From Marinobacter sp. LQ44 (GTDB taxonomy: Bacteria > Pseudomonadota > Gammaproteobacteria > Pseudomonadales > Oleiphilaceae): 64,000 nt of DNA. The stretch's first letter is position 1. Every line of letters begins with the position of its first letter. Positions 1 to 9,323 of this stretch are shown here, in pieces. Position numbers and translations under genes: made by a program. Where the stretch lies: positions 3,782,001 to 3,846,000 of the forward strand of contig NZ_CP014754.1 in the NCBI RefSeq assembly GCF_001447155.2, in the 5' to 3' direction. Below the pieces are notes generated by a model, which saw only the letters and a program-made list of their open reading frames with translations, did no database searches and was not told where the DNA came from.

Positions 1-56
1 GCAGCGGAGAACGCGGTGGCAAGAGTCCCGCCGAGCAGGCGGAGGCAGCACAATGA
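1..56 (+). CDS. 3' end of upstream ABC transporter gene (probable livG)
   Basis: An open frame enters from the left edge and ends at the TGA at 54-56, giving a short Ala/Glu/Gln-rich tail (PAEQAEAAQ). The stop overlaps the ATG of the next gene at 53 in an ATGA arrangement, typical of translationally coupled operon genes. In LIV transporters the gene before livF is usually livG, the other ATPase. No diagnostic motif lies in the visible part, so the identity rests on position alone. Confidence 0.45.
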   Translation, partial: SGERGGKSPAEQAEAAQ

Positions 57-775
57 GACAGAATCCCCAGAAAGACTACGAACAGTTGCGTGTGTCTGGC
101 CTGCACGCCTTTTACGGCGAATCTCACATTCTCCATGGCGTTGACCTGGTGGTTAAGCGTGGCGAGCTGGTCACCCTGCTTGGCCGCAACGGCGCCGGCC
201 GCAGCACCACCCTTAAGGCCATTATGAATATGGTGGGCCGCCGGACTGGTTCCATCATGATCAACGGCGAAGAAACCATGCAGTGCGCGCCGCACCATAT
301 TGCGAGGTTGGGAGTGGGGTATTGCCCCGAACACCGGGGCATTTTTTCCTCTCTCAACGTCCAGGAAAACCTCACCTTGCCGCCGGTGGTGCGCAGTGGC
401 GGTATGAGCCTGGAAGACATCTACAACATGTTCCCAAACTTGTATGAACGTCGGTTCAGCCAGGGCACCAAGCTGTCCGGTGGCGAGCAGCAGATGCTGG
501 CGATGGCCCGCATCCTGCGCACCGGCGCCAACATGCTCCTGCTGGATGAGATCACGGAAGGGCTTGCGCCCGTGATCGTAGAGAAGTTGGGCGAGGTGCT
601 GATGGCGCTCAAAGAGAAAGGCCTGACCATCATACTGGTTGAACAGAATTTCCACTTTGCAGCCCCGCTGGCTGACCGGCATTACGTGGTTGAGCATGGG
701 CAGATTGTGGAAGAAATCCACGCCGATGAACTGAGTGCCAAACAATCGGTGCTGGACGGCTATTTGGGGGTCTGA
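53..775 (+). CDS. livF: LIV-type ABC transporter ATP-binding protein (LivF family)
   Basis: This is the cytoplasmic ATPase of a branched-chain amino acid/amide-type (HAAT) importer. At 240 residues it has the usual LivF length. The signature is LSGGEQQM near residue 142 and the Walker B is MLLLDEITEGLAP. The Walker A reads GRNGAGRST, so the normally invariant lysine is arginine (CGC codon). The gene overlaps the upstream frame by 4 nt and is followed on the same strand by the binding protein and two permeases. The transported substrate cannot be read from the sequence; amino acids, amides and urea all use this family. Confidence 0.9.
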   Translation: MRQNPQKDYEQLRVSGLHAFYGESHILHGVDLVVKRGELVTLLGRNGAGRSTTLKAIMNMVGRRTGSIMINGEETMQCAPHHIARLGVGYCPEHRGIFSSLNVQENLTLPPVVRSGGMSLEDIYNMFPNLYERRFSQGTKLSGGEQQMLAMARILRTGANMLLLDEITEGLAPVIVEKLGEVLMALKEKGLTIILVEQNFHFAAPLADRHYVVEHGQIVEEIHADELSAKQSVLDGYLGV

Positions 776-845
776 ACTCCGGATAGAGCGAAAGTAATAA
801 AACCAACAACACTAACCAACGCAAGACAGTAGCGGAGATACAACA

Positions 846-2057
846 ATGACAATGACCAAAAAGCTTCTGACCTCAGCCGTTGCATCAGCTCTGATGGTAA
901 GTGGCGCACAGGCCGCCATTTCTGACAACACGGTCAAGATTGGCTATCTGGCCGACATGTCTGGCACCTATCGTGACCTGGCAGGCCCGAACGGCCTTAA
1001 GGCTCTTGAAATGGCGGTCAAGGATTTTGGTGGCACTGTGAACGGTGCCAAGATCGAAGTCGTCAGTGCCGATGACCGTAACAATCCGGACGCTTCTTCC
1101 AGCACCGTTCGCCGCTGGGTGGAAAACGACAAGGTGGATATGGTCGCGGGCATGGTGGCTTCGTCTGTCACCATCGCGGTCAGCAAGATCCTTGAGGAGA
1201 ATGACCGGCTGGGTATTGTCTCCGGCTCTGCCGCTTCCAGCATCACCAACGAACATTGTACCGCTAACCACATCCACTATGTGTATGACACCTATCCGCT
1301 GGCCAACGGCACCGCCAGTGCGGTGGTTAAAGAGGGCGGCAAGAGCTGGTACCTGATGACCGCAGACTACGCCTTCGGCCACGCCCTGGAAGCAGACGTT
1401 ACCCGCGTGGTGGAGGCCAACGGGGGTGAGATCGTCGGCTCTGTGCGCCATCCGTTCCCGACCCAGGATTTCTCCTCCTTCGTGCTGCAGGCCCAGGCTT
1501 CAGGTGTCGATGTCGTTGGCCTGGCCAACGCCGGTTCCGACACCACCAACGCCATCACCACCGCCAGTGAATTCGGTGTTACCCAGGCGGGCCAAACCCT
1601 GGCAGCCTTGCTGCTGTTCCTGACCGACGTGCACGCGCTGGGTGTCGACACAGCCCAGGGTATCCAGCTCACCACCGGCTGGTACTGGGACATGAACGAT
1701 GCCACCCGGGAGTGGTCAGACCGCTTCATGAAAGAAACCGGTGTGCGCCCCACCATGGTGCATGCGGGTATCTATTCCAGCACCCTGCATTACCTGAATG
1801 CCGTGGCCGCGGCAGGGTCGGACGATGCCCAAACCGTTCGCAAGCAGATGATGGACACACCCATCAACGACATGTTCGCCACCAACGGTCGTATCCGTGC
1901 CGACGGCCGGATGGTGCACGACATGTATCTGGCCGAGGTGAAAACACCGGCGGAATCCAACAACGAATGGGATCTGTACAAGATCCTGCGGACCATTCCG
2001 GCCGACGAAGCCTACCGCCCACTCTCTGAGAGCAAGTGCAAACTGGTGACTAACTGA
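846..2057 (+). CDS. ABC transporter periplasmic substrate-binding protein (LivK-like)
   Basis: A 403-residue protein with a Sec signal peptide (basic MTMTKK, hydrophobic stretch, AQA cleavage region near residue 24), followed by a type 1 periplasmic binding fold starting VKIGYLADMSGTY, typical of HAAT binding proteins (Peripla_BP_6). It should deliver ligand to the LivH/LivM channel encoded downstream. The start ATG is preceded by GGAG at about 9 nt. The specific ligand is unknown; homologues bind amino acids, amides, urea or aromatic acids. Confidence 0.88.
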   Translation: MTMTKKLLTSAVASALMVSGAQAAISDNTVKIGYLADMSGTYRDLAGPNGLKALEMAVKDFGGTVNGAKIEVVSADDRNNPDASSSTVRRWVENDKVDMVAGMVASSVTIAVSKILEENDRLGIVSGSAASSITNEHCTANHIHYVYDTYPLANGTASAVVKEGGKSWYLMTADYAFGHALEADVTRVVEANGGEIVGSVRHPFPTQDFSSFVLQAQASGVDVVGLANAGSDTTNAITTASEFGVTQAGQTLAALLLFLTDVHALGVDTAQGIQLTTGWYWDMNDATREWSDRFMKETGVRPTMVHAGIYSSTLHYLNAVAAAGSDDAQTVRKQMMDTPINDMFATNGRIRADGRMVHDMYLAEVKTPAESNNEWDLYKILRTIPADEAYRPLSESKCKLVTN

Positions 2058-2073
2058 GGCTGAGCAAAGCTGA

Positions 2074-2102
2074 GGCACGCCCTGCAAAGGGCAGGGCGTG
2101 CC
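2074..2102 (+). promoter_or_regulatory. Intergenic hairpin between binding protein and permease genes
   Basis: A perfect 12-bp stem (GGCACGCCCTGC at 2074-2085 pairing with 2091-2102) with a 5-nt loop lies just after the binding-protein stop. No T-run follows, so it is not a full intrinsic terminator. Such hairpins often stabilise the binding-protein mRNA or partly attenuate permease expression, giving an excess of binding protein. The function here is inferred. Confidence 0.5.
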
Positions 2103-2164
2103 CGGCGTGTCACTGAGCCGACAAGCTCAATACCAATGTACGTGTTGCTTGTGGAGTTAAACCC

Positions 2165-3052
2165 ATGACCATGATTTTCGGCGTCCCTCTTGCTGTGCTC
2201 TCCGGTCAGCTTTTGATCGGGTTCATCAATGGCGCCTTCTATGCCCTGTTAAGCCTGGGCCTTGCCATCATCTTCGGCTTGCTGAAGATCATCAACTTCG
2301 CCCACGGTGCCATGTATATGCTGGGTGCCCTGTTGACGGTGGTTATGTTCAACACCCTGGGCGTCAACTATTGGGTCGCCCTGTTTATGGCACCGCTATT
2401 GGTCGGCGTGTTCGGGGTGCTGATTGAATACTTCCTGCTCCGGCGAATTGCCGGGCAAGATCACATTTACAGCCTGCTGCTCACCTTCGGGGTGGCGCTG
2501 ATTATTCAGGGCGTGCTCACCAATATCTACGGTGTGTCTGGCCTGCGCTATGCCATGCCCGATATGTTCAAGGGCGGCATTAAACTGGACTTTATGTTCC
2601 TGCCTTATTACCGGGCCTGGGTGATTGTGGTGGCGCTGCTAGTGTGTTTCGGCACCTGGTTCATGATTGAAAAAACCAAACTTGGGGCCTACTTGCGCGC
2701 CGGCACGGAGGATTCCCAACTCATGCAGGGCTTTGGCATCAACGTGCCCTTGCTGGTCAGCCTCACTTACGGCTTTGGTGTGGCGCTGGCGGCTTTTGCC
2801 GGTGTGCTTGCCGCACCCATCTACTCAGTCACGCCTGGCATGGGCGCCAATACGCTGATCGTGGTGTTTGCTGTCGTAGTGATTGGCGGTATGGGCTCCA
2901 TTGGCGGGGCGATTATCACCGGCATTCTGATGGGCGTGATTGAAGGCCTCACCAAAACCTTCTATCCACCCGCATCGTCTGCAGTCATTTTCCTGGTCAT
3001 GGTGGTGGTGTTGATGTTCCGACCCTCCGGCCTGTTCGGTAAGGAAGCATAA
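2165..3052 (+). CDS. livH: LIV-type ABC transporter permease (LivH family)
   Basis: A 295-residue, very hydrophobic inner-membrane protein with about eight predicted transmembrane segments. The early stretch LGLAIIFGLLKIINFAHGAM is the hallmark of LivH permeases, and the C-terminal half carries the VVVIGGMGSIGGAIITG coupling-loop region that contacts the ATPase. GGAG lies about 8 nt before the ATG; an alternative ATG at 2171 is possible. It sits between the binding protein and livM. Confidence 0.9.
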   Translation: MTMIFGVPLAVLSGQLLIGFINGAFYALLSLGLAIIFGLLKIINFAHGAMYMLGALLTVVMFNTLGVNYWVALFMAPLLVGVFGVLIEYFLLRRIAGQDHIYSLLLTFGVALIIQGVLTNIYGVSGLRYAMPDMFKGGIKLDFMFLPYYRAWVIVVALLVCFGTWFMIEKTKLGAYLRAGTEDSQLMQGFGINVPLLVSLTYGFGVALAAFAGVLAAPIYSVTPGMGANTLIVVFAVVVIGGMGSIGGAIITGILMGVIEGLTKTFYPPASSAVIFLVMVVVLMFRPSGLFGKEA

Positions 3053-3054
3053 TC

Positions 3055-4050
3055 ATGAGCCAATCCTTTAATCCCGCCGACGTGCGAAAGGCGATCATCG
3101 ACCAGCAAAAGGCCCAGGATCGCCGGAAAATGCTCCTCAACGGCGTACTGCTGCTCTTGCTGCTGGCGGCGCCATTCGCGATGTATCCGGTCTTCCTGAT
3201 GAAGATCCTGTGCTTCGCACTCTTTGCGGTGGCCTTTAACCTGCTGTTCGGTTTTACCGGGCTGTTGTCCTTTGGCCATGCCGCGTTTCTCGCCACCGGC
3301 GGCTATACCACCGGTTACCTGCTCAGCAACTACTCAGGCCTGACCACAGAAATGGGTATCATTGCAGGCACCCTGGTCGCAACGGCCCTGGGCCTGGCGT
3401 TCGCCTTGTTGTCCATTCGCCGGCAAGGCATCTACTTTGCCATGGTCACCCTGGCCCTGGCTCAATTGGTCTACTTCTTCTTCGTTCAGTCGGAATTCAC
3501 CGGCGGCGAAGACGGCATGCACGGCATTCCCCGGGGCCACCTGTTCGGGCTGATTGACCTGTCGGAAAACCTGAACATGTACTACTTCGTGCTGGCCGTG
3601 TTCATCGGTTGCTACCTGCTGGTCCAGCGCATTGTCAGCAGCCCCTATGGACAGGTGCTCAAGGCCATCAAGCAGAACGAACCCCGCGCGGTGTCACTCG
3701 GCTACAACGTGGACCGCTACAAAGTACTGGCGTTCGTGATCTCAGCGGCGCTGGCAGGTCTGGCTGGTTCCATGAAATCGGTGGTATTCCAGCTGGCGTC
3801 ACTCAACGACGCCCATTGGCATATGTCCGGCGAGGTCATCCTGATGACACTGGTCGGCGGCATGGGCACCTTGCTTGGCCCGGTGGTCGGCGCCACCTTT
3901 GTGGTCAACATCGAATACCAGTTGTCCCAGGGGCCACTGCGGGATTGGGTAGACCCGATTCTCGGTGGCATCTTCGTGCTCACCGTACTGGCGTTCCGCA
4001 GCGGCATCGTCGGCGAAATCCAGAAATTCCTGCGCAAAAACCTGGGGTGA
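3055..4050 (+). CDS. livM: LIV-type ABC transporter permease (LivM family)
   Basis: The 331-residue second membrane subunit of the importer. Family features include the NLLFGFTGLLSFGHAAF segment and the C-terminal coupling region LVGGMGTLLGPVVGA. It starts 2 nt after the livH stop with AGGAAG upstream, so the two are translated together. A palindromic terminator follows at 4061-4096, marking the end of the operon. Confidence 0.9.
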   Translation: MSQSFNPADVRKAIIDQQKAQDRRKMLLNGVLLLLLLAAPFAMYPVFLMKILCFALFAVAFNLLFGFTGLLSFGHAAFLATGGYTTGYLLSNYSGLTTEMGIIAGTLVATALGLAFALLSIRRQGIYFAMVTLALAQLVYFFFVQSEFTGGEDGMHGIPRGHLFGLIDLSENLNMYYFVLAVFIGCYLLVQRIVSSPYGQVLKAIKQNEPRAVSLGYNVDRYKVLAFVISAALAGLAGSMKSVVFQLASLNDAHWHMSGEVILMTLVGGMGTLLGPVVGATFVVNIEYQLSQGPLRDWVDPILGGIFVLTVLAFRSGIVGEIQKFLRKNLG

Positions 4051-4060
4051 GTGCGATTGG

Positions 4061-4096
4061 ACCGGCTGTTGGCAACGAGGTGTGCCAACAGCCGGT
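4061..4096. terminator. Bidirectional terminator between livM and atoE
   Basis: A perfect 14-bp inverted repeat (ACCGGCTGTTGGCA at 4061-4074 and its complement at 4083-4096) with an 8-nt loop lies between two convergent genes. There is no strong T-run on either side, so it may end transcription inefficiently or protect 3' ends. Position and symmetry favour a shared terminator. Confidence 0.6.
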
Positions 4097-4102
4097 ATGG
4101 GT

Positions 4103-5410
4103 TTAGAGCCAGGTCAGGCCGATGCTGATGATGGCGCCGGTAATGAACAGCAGCATCAGACAATAGCCCATGATGTCTTTGGCTTTTAGCCCGGCAATCG
4201 CCAGCACGGGCAGGGCCCAGAAAGGTTGCAGCAGGTTGGTCCAGGCGTCACCCCAGGCTACCGCCATGGCAACCCTTGGGATATCGGCACCCAGTTCCTG
4301 GGCAGCTGGCAGCATAACCGGCGCCTGCACCGCCCATTGCCCACCCCCAGACGGCACAAAGATGTTCACCAGGCCCGCGCTGATAAAGCTCCAGAAAGGC
4401 AGGCTTTGCGCGCTGGCGATGGAAACGAAGCCCGAGGAAATGCTGGCGGCAAGGCCGGATGCAGTCATAACCCCCATGATGCCTGCATAGAAGGGGAACT
4501 GAATCACGATGCCGGAACCACCTTTAACCGCCTCGTTCAGGCTGGCCAGCAGGCGTTTGGGAGTCTGGTGCAGAATGATTGCCAGGAACAGGAACATGAA
4601 GTTGACGATGTTCAGGTTCAGGCCGCCACCGTTAATAAAATACTGGAAGATGAACGCGATGCCGCTGAAGCCAATCATCCACGCCAGAATCCTGCTGTTT
4701 TCCAGGTGGTCCGCCGGGCGATTGATCACAACGGCGGTGTCTGGCTCGTCGTCCAGCACTTTCGGGTCTGCGTACACGCTGTTTCGTTCCTCGGGCAACA
4801 TGAGCCGGTTAACGAGCGGCACCACGATAAACAGGGCCACCACGATGGCCAGGTTGAAAAACGCGAAAATGGTTTCGCTGGTGCCGATAACGCCGATCAC
4901 GTTCTCCGTGAAGTGGCCATCGGTGGCAATCACCAGCGGAATGGACCCCGCCAGCCCGCCGTGCCACACGATAAACCCGGAGTAGGCGCTGGCGATCAAC
5001 AGCGGATAGTGCACACGAACCTGCCGAGCCAAGGCTTTGGCAAACAGCGCTCCCACCACCAGGCCGAACCCCCAGTTGATCCAGCTGGCAATCAGGGCCA
5101 CGAAGGTAACCAGCACAATCGCCTGTCCAGGCGTTCTTGCCAGGCCCGCAATCCGGTTGAGTATGCCGCGCACCAGTGGTGTGCTGGCCAGCATAAACCC
5201 GGTGACCAGCACCAGCAGCATCTGCATGGAGAACGTCAGCAGGTTCCAGAAGCCATTACCCCACATCTCGATCACCGCCAACGGGCCATGGCCTTCAAAG
5301 ACCATAGCGGCGATGAACGACAGTAGCGTGAGGATAATAACGAACAGGTAGGGGTCTGGCAGGTACTTCTCCACCAGACTGACAAAGGGTTTGGATGCTC
5401 TGTCTAACAT
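4103..5410 (-). CDS. atoE: Short-chain fatty acid transporter, AtoE family
   Basis: A 435-residue membrane protein resembling AtoE/TIGR00366 transporters that take up short-chain fatty acids such as acetoacetate or butyrate. It opens with FVSLVEKYLPDPYLFVIILTLLSF, and the middle carries the ASWINWGFGLVVGALFAKALAR and SGFIVWHGGLAGSIPL segments conserved in the family. The start has AAGGAG at a good distance. It stands alone and convergent to the liv operon; no ato CoA-transferase is adjacent. Confidence 0.85.
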   Translation of the reverse strand: MLDRASKPFVSLVEKYLPDPYLFVIILTLLSFIAAMVFEGHGPLAVIEMWGNGFWNLLTFSMQMLLVLVTGFMLASTPLVRGILNRIAGLARTPGQAIVLVTFVALIASWINWGFGLVVGALFAKALARQVRVHYPLLIASAYSGFIVWHGGLAGSIPLVIATDGHFTENVIGVIGTSETIFAFFNLAIVVALFIVVPLVNRLMLPEERNSVYADPKVLDDEPDTAVVINRPADHLENSRILAWMIGFSGIAFIFQYFINGGGLNLNIVNFMFLFLAIILHQTPKRLLASLNEAVKGGSGIVIQFPFYAGIMGVMTASGLAASISSGFVSIASAQSLPFWSFISAGLVNIFVPSGGGQWAVQAPVMLPAAQELGADIPRVAMAVAWGDAWTNLLQPFWALPVLAIAGLKAKDIMGYCLMLLFITGAIISIGLTWL

Positions 5411-5609
5411 GGTGTTCTCCTTTATTATTTTTGGGTCATCATAAGCTTAGCAATCAAACGGAAAAACGCATGCTGCAGGGATCATTCTTTTGTCGGATGT
5501 GCTCCTCACGCGCGCCAGATGAGTCGCTCAAATAGCACTGACATGTTGATGTACTAATTTGGTAGATTCAGGTACTGAATCCTCTCTACTCTGAAAACGG
5601 AGTCTATTC

Positions 5610-5987
5610 ATGCAGCCCAAAGACATCGTGGCGCAGTTCATTTCAGACATTCAGGCCCAGCGTTTTGATGAGGCAAAGGCCTTGCTGATTGAGGAGGGGT
5701 TTGAATATGTGGGGCCGAACATGCGTTTCCTCCGGCCCGACGACATGCTGGCGTACCAGTTCGGCATGGCGGCCATCCAGAAAGACCTGATTATTCGCCA
5801 GCTCAGCGCTGACGGCGAGCACGTATACGCCATCCTGGACTACCAGACCCACTTCAAACCGATCGGAGACGTGCGGCTTGCGGTCTGGTTTCGTGTCCGG
5901 AATGACAAAATACACACGGTTGAGACGTTCTATAACGCCGCCGTGGTTGAAAACATGCTTGGGGGCAACCTGCCGTCCGCCAGTTGA
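5610..5987 (+). CDS. NTF2-like / SnoaL-fold small protein
   Basis: A 125-residue single-domain cytoplasmic protein with the alternating helix/strand pattern of the NTF2-like superfamily: an N-terminal helix with FISDIQAQRFDEAKALL, then strands such as AVWFRVRNDKIHTVETFYN. Members can be enzymes, binding proteins or orphan domains; nothing here fixes a substrate. CGGAG precedes the ATG. It is a single gene in front of a diguanylate cyclase. Confidence 0.65.
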   Translation: MQPKDIVAQFISDIQAQRFDEAKALLIEEGFEYVGPNMRFLRPDDMLAYQFGMAAIQKDLIIRQLSADGEHVYAILDYQTHFKPIGDVRLAVWFRVRNDKIHTVETFYNAAVVENMLGGNLPSAS

Positions 5988-6109
5988 AGGGCTGAGAATA
6001 GGCGGGCTTTGTGTGTTTGCCCTTTGGCGGCTAAGTGGCTATCCGTTGCGCCCATTCCCGATTATGCTAGTGAAATAGACTTTCACATGTGAAGTAAATA
6101 GCTGCGCCT

Positions 6110-7447
6110 ATGCCTGTCGATCTTGAAACCCTGTATCCCAAGCTGGTGAACCTGTTGCTGGATCCGGTATTTGTTGTGGATGAATCCGGGAATATTGTGT
6201 TTGTCAGCGACGCCTGTGAAGCGCTGCTGGGGTACACCGCCTCTGAAATGATCGGCACGCTGATTTTCGATTACCTTCATCCTGATGACCGTGAGCGCAC
6301 CCGCGCAGAAGCCAAGCGCGTTATGCAGGGCCAGGCCCATACAAACTTTGAAAACCGATACCTTCATAAGGAGGGCCATGCGGTTCACATATTATGGTCC
6401 GCGCGCTGGTCAGAAGACGACCGGTTGCGAATAGGCCTGGCCCGTAATGTGACGTCTCTGCGGCGCGCCAATCAAACCCGGGATGCGCTCTACCGAATAT
6501 CGGAAGCCACACACGCTGCCGATAGCCTGCGTGGGATCTGCGACGGTGTGCGGCAGGTGATTACAGAGCTGTTTCCGCACAACGATCTACACCTGGTTTT
6601 GTATGATCCGGTGAAGGCGGTGTTGACCGCTCCGGACTGGTCAGCTGATCGCGCAACCGACTGGATTGAAGGTTCGATGCAACCCGGCACCGCCCTGGCG
6701 GAGGTGATCGGCTCCGGGCGGGCCTTGCTGACCTCTCGGGACCCCTCCCAACCGGGGCTTGGGGCGAAAACGGCGAATGGATTGAAATCGCCGGGCCCCT
6801 CGAACTGGTTGGGTGTGCCCCTAATCTTAAACGATTCGGTATTAGGCGCGCTGGTGATTGAGAGCCCATCAGAGCACACCCATTACCGCGATGCGGACCA
6901 GGAGCTGCTTCAGTTCGTTGCCACCCAGGTTGCGACCGTTGTCGAGCGTAAGCGCGCGGAAGATCACTTGCGTTTTCTTGCACACCACGACCCACTGACG
7001 GGTTTGACTAACCGATCACTGTTTTACGATCGGCTGGAAACCGCCCTCAAATCAGCCAGCCGGCATAACAGCCATGTGGCGCTGTTGTATCTGGACCTGA
7101 ATGATTTCAAACAGATCAACGACAACCTGGGCCACGAGGCAGGCGACCAGTTGCTGATCGAAACCGCCCGCCGGCTGGAACAGTGCACCCGCGAAACAGA
7201 CACCGTTGCGCGCATGGGCGGTGACGAGTTCACCGTGTTGTTGACCGACATCGGCGATCTTGCCGCAGCGGAGGCTGCCGTTGGCAAAATCCGCGAGGTA
7301 ATGGCTGCGCCCATGGTGCTGGAAGGCCAGAGGGTGCTGATTTCCTTCAGCGTGGGTGTTGCCTTGTACCCGGAAGACGGCCACACAGCGCGCAATCTGC
7401 TTGGCCGCGCCGATTCGAAAATGTACGAGCAAAAACGGAGTCTCTGA
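6110..7447 (+). CDS. PAS-GAF-GGDEF diguanylate cyclase
   Basis: A 445-residue cytoplasmic protein predicted to make cyclic di-GMP. A PAS domain (about residues 10-125) is followed by a GAF domain (about 135-285) and a C-terminal GGDEF domain. The active site is RMGGDEFTVLL, and a canonical RxxD inhibitory site (RETD) lies exactly five residues before GGDEF, so product feedback inhibition is expected. There is no EAL domain and no membrane segment, so it should sense an intracellular signal. The ribosome-binding site is weak. Confidence 0.9.
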   Translation: MPVDLETLYPKLVNLLLDPVFVVDESGNIVFVSDACEALLGYTASEMIGTLIFDYLHPDDRERTRAEAKRVMQGQAHTNFENRYLHKEGHAVHILWSARWSEDDRLRIGLARNVTSLRRANQTRDALYRISEATHAADSLRGICDGVRQVITELFPHNDLHLVLYDPVKAVLTAPDWSADRATDWIEGSMQPGTALAEVIGSGRALLTSRDPSQPGLGAKTANGLKSPGPSNWLGVPLILNDSVLGALVIESPSEHTHYRDADQELLQFVATQVATVVERKRAEDHLRFLAHHDPLTGLTNRSLFYDRLETALKSASRHNSHVALLYLDLNDFKQINDNLGHEAGDQLLIETARRLEQCTRETDTVARMGGDEFTVLLTDIGDLAAAEAAVGKIREVMAAPMVLEGQRVLISFSVGVALYPEDGHTARNLLGRADSKMYEQKRSL

Positions 7448-7473
7448 ACGGGCTTCTTCACTGCAAAGCCTGC

Positions 7474-7869
7474 TCAGCTGCCGACCTGTCTCCGGATGTG
7501 ATCAATCACCAACCCGTGCTCATGCTGCGGGCTGAACATCACAATGTCGGTGTCTTGCTCGGCGCGCACACTATGCCCGGGTGGCCAGTAGAACAGATCC
7601 CCGTTACGGGAGGTTTCTTCACTGCCATCCAAATACAGTGCCGTGATTTCCCCTTTCACCACATAACCCCAGTGGGGGCATTGGCAGCGGTTGCCCTCAA
7701 GCCCGTGTAGCAACTCGGTGATGTCGGTGCCAGCACCAAAGGAGAAGTATTCGGCCCCCATGGTGTTGTAACCGGATACATCGCCAAAATCGGTTTGTTG
7801 TCGTGCTTTTGCCCCCGGAACATCAATTCGAACAGGTATATCCTCTTTTGCGATACGCATAGAAATCAC
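7474..7869 (-). CDS. Cupin domain protein
   Basis: A 131-residue single cupin. The two motifs are partly recognisable: the first around GLEGNRCQCPHWGYVVKGE and the second around GDLFYWPPGHSVRAEQD. This suggests a small beta-barrel metal-binding or sensor protein. GGAGGTGA, a near-perfect ribosome-binding site, precedes the ATG. It converges with the cyclase gene, with 26 nt between stops. The function is unknown. Confidence 0.75.
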   Translation of the reverse strand: MISMRIAKEDIPVRIDVPGAKARQQTDFGDVSGYNTMGAEYFSFGAGTDITELLHGLEGNRCQCPHWGYVVKGEITALYLDGSEETSRNGDLFYWPPGHSVRAEQDTDIVMFSPQHEHGLVIDHIRRQVGS

Positions 7870-7971
7870 CTCCGTGGTGCTTCTTTCTGGCTGCTCCTAC
7901 CTCATACATACATCCCGGCAGCTATTTATAAAGGTAGCAGAAAGAACCGAGGCGGGATTAATGCTTGCCCG

Positions 7972-8736
7972 TCAGAAAACAAACGAATCCATTGAAAGCA
8001 CCCCGTGCTCAATCCCGCCTTCTATAACGGTGCCCCGGGCACCGGAACCAGCAGCCCCAAGGGCCACCAGCAGTAGCAGGAAATGCTCAACGGTGGGGTG
8101 TGCGCGGCGAGCGTGGGGAGCCAGGGTCAGGGCGTTTACCAGCCGCTCGTGATCGCCTGCAATCACCGCTTCCCGAATCCAGTGGCTGAAGTCCCGGGCG
8201 TATTCGCTTGCCTGTTCGTCGCGCCAGCGGACCTCATACAGGTTGTGGGTCAGGCTACCGGAGCCGACGATCAGAACACCTTCCTTTTCCAATGGAGCGA
8301 GCGTCTGGCCCAGGCGCCAGGCAGAGTGGCTGTCGAGCCAATCCGGCAGGGATACCTGAAATACCGGCACGGACGCATCCGGGTAAAGGTGCCGCAACGG
8401 CACCCAGGCCCCGTGGTCGAGGCCGCGTTGGGCGTCGGCGACCGGTTTCCAGCCCGCTTCCTCAAGCAGAGAAAGTGCCATTCTGGCAAAATCCGGGTGG
8501 CCGGGAGCCGGGTATTCGAGCTCATAAAGCGCGGGTTCAAAACCGTTGAAGTCGTGGATGGTTGCCGGCGTTTCGGCAAGGCCTACCCGCACCTCGGGTG
8601 TCATCCAGTGGGGCGACACCACCAGCACAGCTGCCGGCCGCGGAAGTTGCTGCCCCAGCCGGGTGAGGGCCGGGCCTGCCAGGCCCGGCTCCAGCGCAAA
8701 GGTGGGGGCGCCGTGGGATACGAACAGACTGGTCAT
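7972..8736 (-). CDS. DODA-type extradiol ring-cleavage dioxygenase family protein
   Basis: A class III extradiol dioxygenase-like protein (LigB/DODA, YgiD-like). The N-terminus MTSLFVSHGAPTFALEPG carries the conserved SHG metal-binding region, and LVVSPHW supplies another expected metal ligand. I place the start at 8736 because AGGAG lies just upstream; a longer in-frame extension to 8799 lacks such a site. The length of 254 residues fits the family. It is followed in the upstream direction by doxX on the same strand and a divergent LysR gene, a common trio. The natural aromatic substrate is unknown. Confidence 0.85.
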   Translation of the reverse strand: MTSLFVSHGAPTFALEPGLAGPALTRLGQQLPRPAAVLVVSPHWMTPEVRVGLAETPATIHDFNGFEPALYELEYPAPGHPDFARMALSLLEEAGWKPVADAQRGLDHGAWVPLRHLYPDASVPVFQVSLPDWLDSHSAWRLGQTLAPLEKEGVLIVGSGSLTHNLYEVRWRDEQASEYARDFSHWIREAVIAGDHERLVNALTLAPHARRAHPTVEHFLLLLVALGAAGSGARGTVIEGGIEHGVLSMDSFVF

Positions 8737-8773
8737 GGCGCGTTGCTCCTTTGGGTTGAGTTCGGTGTACTGT

Positions 8774-9214
8774 TTAGCGAGCGGCCACAAGCCGGTCAAC
8801 CGATGCGCGCCCGGCTCCGCTGAACATCAGCGAAACAGACGCCGCCAGCAAGGCCAGTCCGAATTCGTAGCCATTGTTGCTCATAAACAGGCCGTTCTGG
8901 ATGTGCACGCTGAAAATGGCAATCACCATGGCGAAGGCCAGAGCCGCGCTGGCAGGGCGAACCAGCAGGCCGATGATCAGCGCCAGACCGCCGAAGAACT
9001 CGGTACCGCCGGCCAACAGGGCCATCAGGTAGCCCGGGCTTAAACCAATAGAATCCATCCATTGCCCGGTACCTTCAAGGCCGTAGCCTCCGAACCAGCC
9101 GAACAGCTTCTGCGCACCGTGGGCGGCGAAGATAATACCTACCGGAATACGCAGGGCGAGGGCGCCCCAGCCAGCGTTGGTATCGAGCAATTTGTTGATG
9201 AGTGCGTTGTTCAT
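8774..9214 (-). CDS. DoxX family inner-membrane protein
   Basis: A 146-residue protein with four hydrophobic segments. It contains GWGALALRIPVGIIFAAHG and LFGWFGGYGLEGT, characteristic of DoxX/DUF417-like oxidoreductase-associated membrane proteins. AAGGAA precedes the start. It lies directly upstream of the DODA dioxygenase on the same strand and divergent from the LysR regulator, so the two are probably co-transcribed and controlled by it. The biochemical role of this DoxX is not established. Confidence 0.85.
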   Translation of the reverse strand: MNNALINKLLDTNAGWGALALRIPVGIIFAAHGAQKLFGWFGGYGLEGTGQWMDSIGLSPGYLMALLAGGTEFFGGLALIIGLLVRPASAALAFAMVIAIFSVHIQNGLFMSNNGYEFGLALLAASVSLMFSGAGRASVDRLVAAR

Positions 9215-9299
9215 AATCGTGTTTCCTTCTGTGTGGTTGAGTATGGGGCTACTTTACGGGGATCTATTTTCGGGATAAATATGCGTTTAATAGATTGAC

Positions 9300-9318
9300 T
9301 GTTTCAAAAAGTGGAACA
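9300..9318. promoter_or_regulatory. Candidate LysR operator between doxX and lysR
   Basis: The sequence TGTTTC-N7-GGAACA is an imperfect palindrome with the T-N11-A spacing typical of LysR-type binding sites. It ends 5 nt before the regulator's ATG, where binding could repress its own gene and activate the divergent doxX. This is a pattern match only. Confidence 0.4.
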
Positions 9319-9323
9319 ATAAG

